DNA of 5,758 nucleotides from Oscillospiraceae bacterium (GCA_029062865.1 JAIDPG010000246.1:1-5758); one strand, 5' to 3'. Positions 1 through 5,391 are shown, counted from the stretch's first letter. Notes: generated by a model from the sequence alone, not told the origin. A program made the numbers and translations.

Positions 1-74
1 CAGCTATCCTGCTCTGTGATGCTCGGACTTTCCTCATGACGCTCTCGCGCCCCGCGATCATATAATGTAGTCAC
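1..74 (-). ncRNA. rnpB: RNase P RNA (M1-like), 5' end only, cut by window edge
   Basis: This is the catalytic RNA of RNase P, which removes the 5' leader of pre-tRNAs. Read on the minus strand, positions 35-25 give GAGGAAAGTCC, the universally conserved CR-I core of bacterial RNase P RNA. It is followed by the equally typical ACAGAGCAGGATAG (17-4). Just upstream, GGCGC-GAGA-GCGTC (51-38) folds as a P3-like hairpin with a GAGA tetraloop, preceded by GATCGCGGG as in many type A RNAs of Clostridia. A consensus promoter lies at the right distance, placing the transcript start near base 74; the exact first base is inferred. Roughly the first fifth of the expected RNA is present and the rest lies outside the window. 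The RnpA protein partner is encoded 4.8 kb away on the same strand. Confidence 0.9.
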
Positions 75-80
75 GTTCCT

Positions 81-109
81 ATTATAACATATTCTCTCCG
101 AAAAATCAA
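81..109 (-). promoter_or_regulatory. sigma-A promoter of rnpB
   Basis: On the minus strand, TTGATT (109-104) is separated by exactly 17 bases from TATAAT (86-81). The bases TGT immediately before the -10 box form an extended -10. The predicted start is about base 74, which fits the 5' end of the RNase P RNA. The -35 box lies only a few bases beyond the U-tract of the preceding terminator. Confidence 0.85.
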
Positions 110-114
110 GGGGG

Positions 115-145
115 AAACAAAACGCGCCCCGAAGTTCGGGGCGCG
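115..145 (-). terminator. Rho-independent terminator after the lipoprotein/small-protein genes
   Basis: A 9-bp GC stem pairs 123-131 (cgcgccccg) with 137-145 (cggggcgcg) around a 5-base loop. In the minus-strand transcript the stem is followed by TTTTGTTT (122-115). There is no T-tract on the other side, so it is directional and serves the minus strand. It insulates the 55-residue gene upstream from the rnpB promoter that follows immediately. Confidence 0.85.
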
Positions 146-213
146 AAAATATTTCATAAAACCACTTTTTAATTTTGATTGCTATAACGGATAACAAGCC
201 AACCGTATAGAAA

Positions 214-381
214 TTATTTTATTACTCGTACTCCGTTAAAACTAATATGAAAACATGTTGATTTGCTTTGTGTCTTGGCAATAGCCTCGACTTTTCTTTT
301 AGCCTCTTCAGAACTATTTGCTTCAACAACAATTTTTTGCAACGCCTTCTCATTAGTGTTAAAAGAAACTTCCCAACGCAT
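214..381 (-). CDS. small hypothetical protein, 55 residues
   Basis: A short open frame, ATG at 381 to TAA at 214, with a good ribosome binding site: AAAGGGGG at 396-389, 7 bases before the ATG. The product begins MRWEVSFNTN and ends FNGVRVIK. It has no signal peptide or membrane segment, so it is probably cytoplasmic. The middle (about 12-38) is rich in Glu, Lys and Ala and looks helical (KIVVEANSSEEAKRKVEAIA), flanked by likely beta strands at both ends, giving a small beta-alpha-beta outline. I do not recognise the family. It starts 32 bases after the lipoprotein stop with no promoter of its own visible, and a terminator follows about 70 bases downstream, so it is probably the second gene of a two-gene operon. 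The ribosome binding site, spacing and fit between gene and terminator support it as real; function is unknown. Confidence 0.7.
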   Translation of the reverse strand: MRWEVSFNTNEKALQKIVVEANSSEEAKRKVEAIAKTQSKSTCFHISFNGVRVIK

Positions 382-413
382 TTTTGTACCCCCTTTCTGT
401 TATACTGGAATTT

Positions 414-1313
414 TTAATAGCAATATTCAACTAAATCAGCCATTTCCTCTTTTAAGGAATCGGGAAAATAACTGTTGCATATCAACATCATATGTTTCGA
501 TCCGCTTTTTAACTCCTCAAGCAGCTCAGCGTATTTATATCTGTCACAATAAATATACCATCTATCCGAAAAGCTTCCCCCGTCAGGCGTAACGCAAATA
601 CAGAAATATACGACTTCAAAGTCACGGTAATCATAGTTAAAATAGTCACTAAGCTCTGCTGTACCCGTTAACAGAAATTTTCTTCCAAGATATCTAATAG
701 GATCATATTTTACATCTTTATATAAGGCAAGTTCACCGTATTTATCTTCGAAAAGCGCACTCTTCGCCATCAAAAAAGCAGAGTTGAATTGTTTGAATAG
801 TTCATTATCGTTTTTATAAATGTCGCCTTCACATTTTAATGTGCCGTCATTCAGAAACGTTCCATAGGTTTGATTTTTCGAAATAATTTTGCCATTCTTT
901 ACATCGTATTCAATATCAAACTCATTGAACTCAAGCCCGTCCCCGTTTGATCCTGAACCAAGGAACTTTATTGAGGATCTAAAGGATTGCCCCTGTTCTT
1001 CTCCACTCTTCAATACGTTTTTTATGCAATCCTCCAGTGTTTCAGCCGACGAATATGTAAAATTCCAACTCAAACCGGCCTCATCAATGAAATAACATAT
1101 TTTAAACGTCGTTTGATCATTAGTTTTCTTCTCACATAGCCAAAAACTTTGTGCGTACTTTTTAAGCTCCGCTTCGTCCGAAAACTTTTTTATCATTTTT
1201 GTGCTTTGAGTATTAGACAATCCATTTGGATTACCTCCACTTTCCGAATCGCTGCAAGCCGATAAACAAAAAATAATGCTTAAGCACAATAACAATACCA
1301 TTAGTTTTTTCAT
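414..1313 (-). CDS. putative lipoprotein of unknown function
   Basis: A 299-residue protein with a classic type II signal peptide: MKKL, a hydrophobic core, and lipobox L17-S18-A19-C20. Cys20 would be lipidated and the protein anchored outside the membrane. A Ser/Gly/Asn-rich linker (21-40) leads to a first region of about 42-175 and a second of about 195-285. The second region (YDPIRYLGRKFLLTGTAE at 203-220, then strands around 233-257) recalls OB-fold domains in other clostridial lipoproteins, but this is only a resemblance. The frame stays open upstream to 1400; I chose ATG 1313 because GGAGGG (1328-1323) lies 9 bases before it, it opens a perfect signal peptide, and the consensus promoter would start transcription near 1365. 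The DNA is visibly more AT-rich than the rpmH-jag block, hinting at separate origin. It is divergent from an XRE regulator and probably co-transcribed with the 55-residue gene. Confidence 0.85.
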   Translation of the reverse strand: MKKLMVLLLCLSIIFCLSACSDSESGGNPNGLSNTQSTKMIKKFSDEAELKKYAQSFWLCEKKTNDQTTFKICYFIDEAGLSWNFTYSSAETLEDCIKNVLKSGEEQGQSFRSSIKFLGSGSNGDGLEFNEFDIEYDVKNGKIISKNQTYGTFLNDGTLKCEGDIYKNDNELFKQFNSAFLMAKSALFEDKYGELALYKDVKYDPIRYLGRKFLLTGTAELSDYFNYDYRDFEVVYFCICVTPDGGSFSDRWYIYCDRYKYAELLEELKSGSKHMMLICNSYFPDSLKEEMADLVEYCY

Positions 1314-1345
1314 AAAATCATTCCCTCCGTAAAATGTAAAAAGTT

Positions 1346-1367
1346 TTGAGGCTATTTTCTGCCTCAA
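1346..1367 (-). promoter_or_regulatory. inverted repeat at the lipoprotein transcript start
   Basis: A perfect 7-bp dyad pairs ttgaggc (1346-1352) with gcctcaa (1361-1367) around an 8-base loop. It lies at or just after the predicted transcription start (about 1365). In RNA it would be a 5'-terminal hairpin followed by AAAACTTTTT. It could stabilise the mRNA, act as a weak attenuator, or be a second operator in DNA. The structure is seen directly; the role is inferred. Confidence 0.5.
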
Positions 1368-1371
1368 CACC

Positions 1372-1400
1372 ATTATACCACAATAGTTATTATTTGTCAA
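1372..1400 (-). promoter_or_regulatory. sigma-A promoter of the lipoprotein gene
   Basis: On the minus strand, a perfect TTGACA (1400-1395) and a perfect TATAAT (1377-1372) are separated by 17 bases. Transcription would start near 1365, leaving a leader of about 50 bases with the GGAGGG site near its end. A promoter this strong next to a regulator gene is likely repressed; see the dyad at 1397-1410. Confidence 0.88.
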
Positions 1401-1410
1401 TATCTATTGA
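1397..1410. promoter_or_regulatory. candidate operator dyad between divergent promoters
   Basis: TCAATA-TC-TATTGA is a perfect 6-2-6 inverted repeat. It overlaps four bases of the lipoprotein -35 box (1395-1400) and lies just upstream of the likely regulator promoter. Short dyads of this size suit dimeric XRE/Cro-type repressors, so the adjacent HTH protein is the natural candidate ligand. Binding is inferred. Confidence 0.5.
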
Positions 1411-1416
1411 TGATTT

Positions 1417-1444
1417 TTTACTTCTACCGAATGAGTTATACTAT
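1417..1444 (+). promoter_or_regulatory. probable promoter of the XRE regulator
   Basis: TTTACT (1417-1422) and TACTAT (1439-1444) are separated by 16 bases. An alternative -10, TATACT (1437-1442), lies in the same place but lacks a good -35 at 17 bases. Either gives a very short leader, with transcription starting only a few bases before or at the Shine-Dalgarno (1450-1456). It is weak compared with the facing lipoprotein promoter. Confidence 0.4.
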
Positions 1445-1463
1445 ATCTAAAGGAGGAGTTTTA

Positions 1464-1787
1464 ATGAACAACGAAAGCAACGATGTAGGAAAGCGTATCG
1501 AGGCCACGCGAAAGCAGCGCGGATATACAAGGGAAAGGCTCTCGGAGCTTGCGGATATTTCGGTGCAGTTTCTGGCAGATATAGAACGCGGGCGGAAGTC
1601 GATGACCGTCGCGACTCTCCGCCGAATTGCCGCCGCGCTTGATGTTACAACAGACTTTATCGTCAACGGCACCGAGTATTCAGAAAACGAGCGCATCAAC
1701 ACAATGCTCGCGGCACTCTCGCCCTACCATAAGGAACAAGCCGAAAAGCTTGTCGCGCTGTTTGCGGAGACTATCAAACACAAATAA
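1464..1787 (+). CDS. XRE-family helix-turn-helix transcriptional regulator
   Basis: A 107-residue DNA-binding protein. The N-terminal part (about 9-63) is a Cro/C1-type HTH: VGKRIEATRKQRGYTRERLSELADISVQFL, then DIERGRKSMTVATLRRIAAALDV. The recognition region is DISVQFLADIERGR and the typical hydrophobic fifth-helix end is present. The remainder (64-107) has no enzymatic or sensor motif and is probably a short helical dimerisation tail. The frame is open from 1407, but ATG 1464 is the start because AAGGAGG (1450-1456) sits 7 bases before it; the earlier ATG has no such site and would overlap the promoter. It diverges from the lipoprotein gene across a 150-bp region containing a dyad, so it probably controls itself and that operon. 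It ends tail-to-tail with jag at a shared terminator. Confidence 0.92.
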   Translation: MNNESNDVGKRIEATRKQRGYTRERLSELADISVQFLADIERGRKSMTVATLRRIAAALDVTTDFIVNGTEYSENERINTMLAALSPYHKEQAEKLVALFAETIKHK

Positions 1788-1816
1788 AAAATCCCCCACC
1801 TCAGTGGGGGATTTTT
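1787..1816. terminator. bidirectional Rho-independent terminator between the regulator and jag
   Basis: A perfect 13-bp stem pairs 1787-1799 with 1804-1816 (core TCCCCCAC / GTGGGGGA) around the loop ctca. Flanking A and T runs give a U-tract in both directions. It overlaps the last base of the regulator stop codon and ends 11 bases short of the jag stop, so it closes both converging transcription units, including the whole rpmH-jag operon. Confidence 0.92.
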
Positions 1817-1827
1817 GTCAACTAAGC

Positions 1828-2814
1828 TCACAAATCAATTTTCCCGTAAAGCGTCGCGTTTCTCTCCGCGTCTACCGTCTCCTTGGAGAACTCTCCCGCG
1901 TCGGCGTTTTCGTCGGGCTGGTACTGCTTGCGCTTGTACTCGCGCTCGAAGCTCGTGGAGAATCCGCCGCTTTGACGGTAATTTCTCGCGCCAGCGCCAC
2001 TGCCGCCGCTCGATCTCCTGCGGCGATTGTCACGGTTGTCATACTTCGGTCTGTCCGCGTAGATTACTACCTTTCTGTAGGGCTCCGTGCCCGTCGAGCG
2101 GCTTGATACACCCTCTATCTCCGCGACGCAGCTGTGAATTATTCTGCGCTCATACGGGTTCATCGGCTCGAGCGCTATCTTTCTGCCCTGCTTGATCACC
2201 TTCGCGCTCGTCTTTTTCGCAAGAGCCTCCAGCGCCTCGTTTCTCTTGTCGCGATAGCCGTTGCAGTCAAGCGAAAGACGGCAGAAGCTCTCCTCGGAGC
2301 GGTTGGACGCGAGTATTGTCAGATACTGCAGGCTGTCGAGCGTCTCGCCGCGCTTGCCGATGACCACACCCAGCTTATCGCCGCTTATGTCGAGCACAAC
2401 GTTCCCGCGGCGCTTTATCGGCGTGATTTTGAAGTTCTCAAGCCCCAGCGCGTGGAACACGTCCGTCAGATACTTGATAGCCGTCTGAACCTTTATGCTG
2501 CTGTTTACGTCAAAGTCCTCGGGAAGTCCGCCTTCTTCGTAGTCCTCGTCGTCATCGGAAGCGATAGAAGCGGCGCTTTCAACTGCGGCTTCTTCCTCGT
2601 CGTCATCTTCGATAATTGCCTTCGGCGCTTCGGGGGCAGCTTCGGGCTTCTCGTAGAACGCCTTGACGCGCGCCTCGCCCTTCAGCCCGCCGAAAAGAGT
2701 TTTCCGCGGCTGCTCGAGAATGTCAAACTCGATCTCGTCAATGTCCGCGCCGAATTCCGCCGCCGCGAGAGCCTTTGCCTCGTTGACGGTTTTCGCGCTG
2801 AATTCTTTTTCCAT
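1828..2814 (-). CDS. jag: Jag/KhpB RNA-binding protein (Jag_N, KH, R3H domains)
   Basis: A 328-residue cytoplasmic RNA-binding protein. In several Firmicutes it partners KhpA and affects cell division and elongation; its gene usually follows yidC, as here. The domains are Jag_N (about 1-55, with TLFGGLKGEARVKAF); an acidic, Ala-rich linker (about 58-100) with runs of Asp and Glu; a KH domain (about 108-190) with loop VVIGKRGETLDSLQYL and G153-K154-R155-G156; and an R3H domain (about 191-253) with NPYERRIIH at 219-227 and STGTEPYRKVVIY. A low-complexity tail (255-328) starts with Arg/Asn/Ser/Gly-rich sequence and is longer than in many homologues, which often stop after R3H. Start choice: TTG at 2823 lies 1 base from GGAGG (2829-2825), too close, while ATG 2814 is 10 bases away and begins the standard Jag_N sequence MEKEF. 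It is the last gene of the operon, 119 bases after yidC. Confidence 0.95.
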   Translation of the reverse strand: MEKEFSAKTVNEAKALAAAEFGADIDEIEFDILEQPRKTLFGGLKGEARVKAFYEKPEAAPEAPKAIIEDDDEEEAAVESAASIASDDDEDYEEGGLPEDFDVNSSIKVQTAIKYLTDVFHALGLENFKITPIKRRGNVVLDISGDKLGVVIGKRGETLDSLQYLTILASNRSEESFCRLSLDCNGYRDKRNEALEALAKKTSAKVIKQGRKIALEPMNPYERRIIHSCVAEIEGVSSRSTGTEPYRKVVIYADRPKYDNRDNRRRRSSGGSGAGARNYRQSGGFSTSFEREYKRKQYQPDENADAGEFSKETVDAERNATLYGKIDL

Positions 2815-2858
2815 ATAGTTCAATCCTCCGGATTTTCTAGTTTAACAGTTGCTTGTTG

Positions 2859-2905
2859 CCGGTTATGGGAATCAAGAATCTTACCCGCTCAAGTAACCGG
2901 TTACT
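2859..2905 (-). other. palindrome and potential RNA structure between yidC and jag
   Basis: AGTAACCGGTTACT (2892-2905) is a perfect 14-bp palindrome. A second CCGGTTA (2859-2865) can pair with TAACCGG (2894-2900), enclosing a smaller GGG/CCC stem. In the mRNA two mutually exclusive hairpins are therefore possible upstream of the jag ribosome binding site. No U-tract follows, so it is not a standard terminator. It could be a processing or translation-control element, or a DNA-binding site; the role is unknown. Confidence 0.45.
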
Positions 2906-2933
2906 AACTACTATTCTCTGACAACTAAAACAA

Positions 2934-4490
2934 CTAATCGTCCTCGTCGTGATATACCTCGCCGTACTTTTCCGCCTGCGCTTTTCTCGCGGCAGCGAGC
3001 TTGCGGCGATTGATTTCCTTCTGGGTGAGCGTTTCCTCGTTTCCGTACTCGTCGACGACCTTAACGGCTTCAACATCTATATTCTTCTTGGCAGCCTTTT
3101 CGGACTTATGCTGCTCCTCCCACTCCGCGGCGGCTTTTTCTCTTAATACCGCGGGATTGTACAGCGTATTGAGAACCAGCGTCTGGATTATGCTGAACGC
3201 GTAGTTCACCGACCAATAGAAGCCCGCGCCCGCTGGAACGGTGAACGCGATCCACACGGAGAACAGCGGCATGATGTACATCATGATCTTCATCGGACCC
3301 ATGTTCATTGCCGCAGCCTGCTCGGGGTTGTTTTTCTGCGTGAGCTTGTTTGTGATAAACGTCTGCGCAAACGACAATATGAACGAGATTATCGGTATCA
3401 GAAGCATCGGGAAGCCCATATGCTCCTTCGGCACTTGTCCGAGTTTTATCCCGACAAAGTTCAGGTTGTCGTAAAGCTCGTGGAGCTCGGCTTTGAGCTC
3501 GGGGCGGAGAACCGCCTCGTTATACGCCTCGGCGCAGTCGAAGCCCTTATCCGTAACCGTGCCGAACCTGTCAAGCGCGTACAGCTCGCGCTGCATAGAA
3601 GCCGTCGCCTGGAACGTCACGCTGTCCTCGCTCGCGATTTTATACGCTCCGAAGTGATTTCTCGCGGTGGTAATCGCCGTTTGGAAATATGTGGACAATG
3701 CGTGCTCCGCGCGGTACGCTTCCTTTTCCTCGTCGGTTTCAAGAGCCGCCATTTCGCTGTTTTCGTCCTTGGAAAGCGTGTAGAAAGCCGTCTCGTTGAA
3801 ATACGACAGCTTATCATTCTCGGCGTACTCGTCGAGCATAACCTGCTTCATCGCCGCCTTGACGATCTTGACATTATCGGGGTTAAGCTCCTTGAACACG
3901 TCAACGTTTACTTTGTCCTCGTCCTTCTCGACGCAATGCTCGTTATAGTAGCCGACGAGCTTTGCCGCGTCAGTAACAATGCTTTGGTGCTTTTTCAGCG
4001 CGCTTTCGTTGAGCGCCCCAACCTCGCTGTCGGTTTTAGCGACCTCCTCGACGATAAACGCGGTGAGCTCTACGTTATACGACTCCTCGACAAACGAAGA
4101 GATCTTCGAGGAATTCATATGCTCAAGGTGCGTCAGCGGCTTATACACAACGTCGATGACGCCGAACAGGATAAGCATGGTAAGCAGCATCGAGCCGCAG
4201 CCGCCCATAGGCTTATAGCCCTGCTGCTGGAGCTTCATTATCTCCTCTTGCTGCTTTTCTCTGTTATTCGCGTATTTTCTCTGGATCTCCTGAACCTTCG
4301 GCGCGAAAATAGCGGATTTCGCCTGGGTTTTCTGCTGTTTTATAGTAAGCGGCAGGGTAGCCAGCTTTACTATCAGCGTAAAGATAATTATCGCGATGCC
4401 GACGTTCGAGCAAAGGAAATTATATATAAAATAGAATAACCACCCGAGCGGATAGCCGGGCAATGTATACAGGAACTGAATTTTTAACAC
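2934..4490 (-). CDS. yidC: YidC/Oxa1-family membrane protein insertase with a large extracytoplasmic insertion
   Basis: This protein inserts and folds membrane proteins, alone or with SecYEG. It is 518 residues long against roughly 260-290 for classical Gram-positive YidC. Order: start of TM1 near 15; TM1 about 30-48 (IIIFTLIVKLATLPL); cytoplasmic helical hairpin about 50-90 (QQKTQAKSAIFAPKVQEIQRKYA); TM2 about 97-117; an insertion about 122-342; TM3 about 358-380; TM4 about 399-416; TM5 about 421-442; and a charged tail 445-518. The insertion is acidic, helical-looking and should face outside. The groove position usually held by Arg in TM1 (LVRLxxLPL) is Lys42. No N-terminal Cys lipobox is evident. 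The start is GTG 4490; the only purine-rich site, GAAAGG, abuts it, so initiation is uncertain. An in-frame yidD stop lies 24 bases upstream, which limits extension. Fourth gene of the operon. Confidence 0.95.
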   Translation of the reverse strand: MLKIQFLYTLPGYPLGWLFYFIYNFLCSNVGIAIIIFTLIVKLATLPLTIKQQKTQAKSAIFAPKVQEIQRKYANNREKQQEEIMKLQQQGYKPMGGCGSMLLTMLILFGVIDVVYKPLTHLEHMNSSKISSFVEESYNVELTAFIVEEVAKTDSEVGALNESALKKHQSIVTDAAKLVGYYNEHCVEKDEDKVNVDVFKELNPDNVKIVKAAMKQVMLDEYAENDKLSYFNETAFYTLSKDENSEMAALETDEEKEAYRAEHALSTYFQTAITTARNHFGAYKIASEDSVTFQATASMQRELYALDRFGTVTDKGFDCAEAYNEAVLRPELKAELHELYDNLNFVGIKLGQVPKEHMGFPMLLIPIISFILSFAQTFITNKLTQKNNPEQAAAMNMGPMKIMMYIMPLFSVWIAFTVPAGAGFYWSVNYAFSIIQTLVLNTLYNPAVLREKAAAEWEEQHKSEKAAKKNIDVEAVKVVDEYGNEETLTQKEINRRKLAAARKAQAEKYGEVYHDEDD

Positions 4491-4514
4491 CCTTTCGTTT
4501 TGTCTACACTTGAT

Positions 4515-4829
4515 TTAAACGCTTCGCTTTTGTCTTCTCTCTATATAGCACTTCGCGCAGTTTGCCGCTCTGTCTATGGGTCTGTCGACCGTAAGCCTTT
4601 CGGGTCGGAATGTGAACTCCTCCGGGACCGGGTCGACCCCGCCCTTAAACAGCGGTGTGCACCGAAAAATCCTCCATAATGTCAAATAACCGCCTCGCAC
4701 CGCCCCAAATCGCCGAATGGCAGTCATACCATACTCGGAACAGGTCGGGTAAAAGCGGCAGCACGGCGGCAGGATCTTTGACAGCGTGAGCTTGTACAGC
4801 TTGATTATTCCCAAAAAAATATACTTCAT
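4515..4829 (-). CDS. yidD: membrane protein insertion efficiency factor YidD
   Basis: A 104-residue small membrane-associated protein that helps YidC-dependent insertion, normally encoded between rnpA and yidC as here. An N-terminal amphipathic/hydrophobic segment (4-21, IFLGIIKLYKLTLSKILP) is followed by the family signature CCRFYPTCSEYG (23-34), then RCTPLFKGGVDPVPEEF (56-72) with the conserved GGxDPVP. Most YidDs are 70-90 residues; this one carries an extra basic tail (about 73-104) with two further Cys (91 and 94). ATG 4829 follows the rnpA stop after 11 bases; no clear Shine-Dalgarno is visible, suggesting translation coupled to rnpA. Confidence 0.95.
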   Translation of the reverse strand: MKYIFLGIIKLYKLTLSKILPPCCRFYPTCSEYGMTAIRRFGAVRGGYLTLWRIFRCTPLFKGGVDPVPEEFTFRPERLTVDRPIDRAANCAKCYIERRQKRSV

Positions 4830-4840
4830 CTGAATATACT

Positions 4841-5215
4841 TTATTGCAATTTCGGCAAGATGTTCTTTTTCATCAGGCTTAAAACCTGCTGCGTTTTAAG
4901 CGTTGGCGTTTTTGCCCTCGCGACAAACACAAAGTCGTATCGCTTGTCGGTTTTCTCCTTCATAATCGGCTCGAAAAGGCGGAACGCCTCGCGTATAATC
5001 CGCCTCGACCGATTGCGCTTCACCGCGTTTCCGACCTTTTTCCCCGAAACGACTCCCAAACGGTTTTTCCCCGCTCTTCGCGGCTTCATATAGCACACGA
5101 ACGCGTAATTCACCGTGGAATCGCCTTTTCTGAACAAATAAGAGAAATCGCGGTTGCTTTTGATAACAATATACCGTTTTTTAAGCTTATGCTTAATTTT
5201 ACTCGGCTCTGTCAT
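4841..5215 (-). CDS. rnpA: ribonuclease P protein component
   Basis: A 124-residue basic protein that binds RNase P RNA and helps it recognise pre-tRNA leaders. The family signature is present: KKVGNAVKRNRSRRIIREAFR at about 59-79, containing the RNR motif (67-71). The N-terminal aromatic/basic sheet IKSNRDFSYLFRKG (18-31) and the YDFVFVAR strand (93-100) are also standard. About ten residues precede the usual first strand, slightly longer than typical. The start is fixed: a TAG lies immediately upstream in frame of ATG 5215. The gene begins only 4 bases after the rpmH stop and has no independent ribosome binding site in that gap, so translation is probably coupled to rpmH. Confidence 0.97.
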   Translation of the reverse strand: MTEPSKIKHKLKKRYIVIKSNRDFSYLFRKGDSTVNYAFVCYMKPRRAGKNRLGVVSGKKVGNAVKRNRSRRIIREAFRLFEPIMKEKTDKRYDFVFVARAKTPTLKTQQVLSLMKKNILPKLQ

Positions 5216-5219
5216 CTAT

Positions 5220-5354
5220 TTAGTGAGAAAGTCTTTTTCTGCCCTTTGCTCTGCGGCGCGCGAGAACCTTTCTGCCGTTCTTCGTTGCCATTCTCTTCAT
5301 AAAGCCGTGCTCATGCTTTCTCTGGAGCTTCTTGGGCTGATATGTTCTTTTCAT
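5220..5354 (-). CDS. rpmH: 50S ribosomal protein L34
   Basis: A 44-residue, very basic ribosomal protein of the large subunit. The translated frame starts MKRTYQPKKLQRKHEHGF and ends ARRRAKGRKRLSH; the signature MKRTYQPKxxxRxxxHGFxxRM is complete. ATG 5354 is preceded by AGGAGG (5368-5363) with 8 bases spacing; TAA is at 5222-5220. It is the first gene of the operon, driven by the consensus promoter at 5436-5464. Length and sequence are normal for the family. Confidence 0.98.
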   Translation of the reverse strand: MKRTYQPKKLQRKHEHGFMKRMATKNGRKVLARRRAKGRKRLSH

Positions 5355-5362
5355 TTCTTTTT

Positions 5363-5368
5363 CCTCCT
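5363..5368 (-). promoter_or_regulatory. ribosome binding site of rpmH
   Basis: A perfect AGGAGG on the minus strand, 8 bases before the rpmH ATG. It is the only strong Shine-Dalgarno in the rpmH-rnpA-yidD part of the operon, in keeping with coupled translation of the genes that follow. Confidence 0.9.
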
Positions 5369-5391
5369 ACACAATATATTCTGTTATCTTT

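Noticed and set aside
263..592. Plus-strand frame with a hydrophobic N-terminus
   Set aside because: It is antisense to the 55-residue gene and the lipoprotein end, with no ribosome binding site.
1627..2195. Plus-strand frames crossing the regulator end, the terminator and the jag end
   Set aside because: They run through a strong terminator hairpin and two real genes, and have low-complexity Arg/Ala/Ser composition.
2134..2907. Plus-strand open frame (257 codons) opposite jag
   Set aside because: It is a shadow of jag, with no ribosome binding site or recognisable domain.
3420..4439. Long plus-strand open frame (339 codons) opposite yidC
   Set aside because: It is antisense to a clear YidC frame, has no family motif or ribosome binding site, and its Leu/Arg/Val-rich make-up is that expected for the complement of a GC-biased gene.
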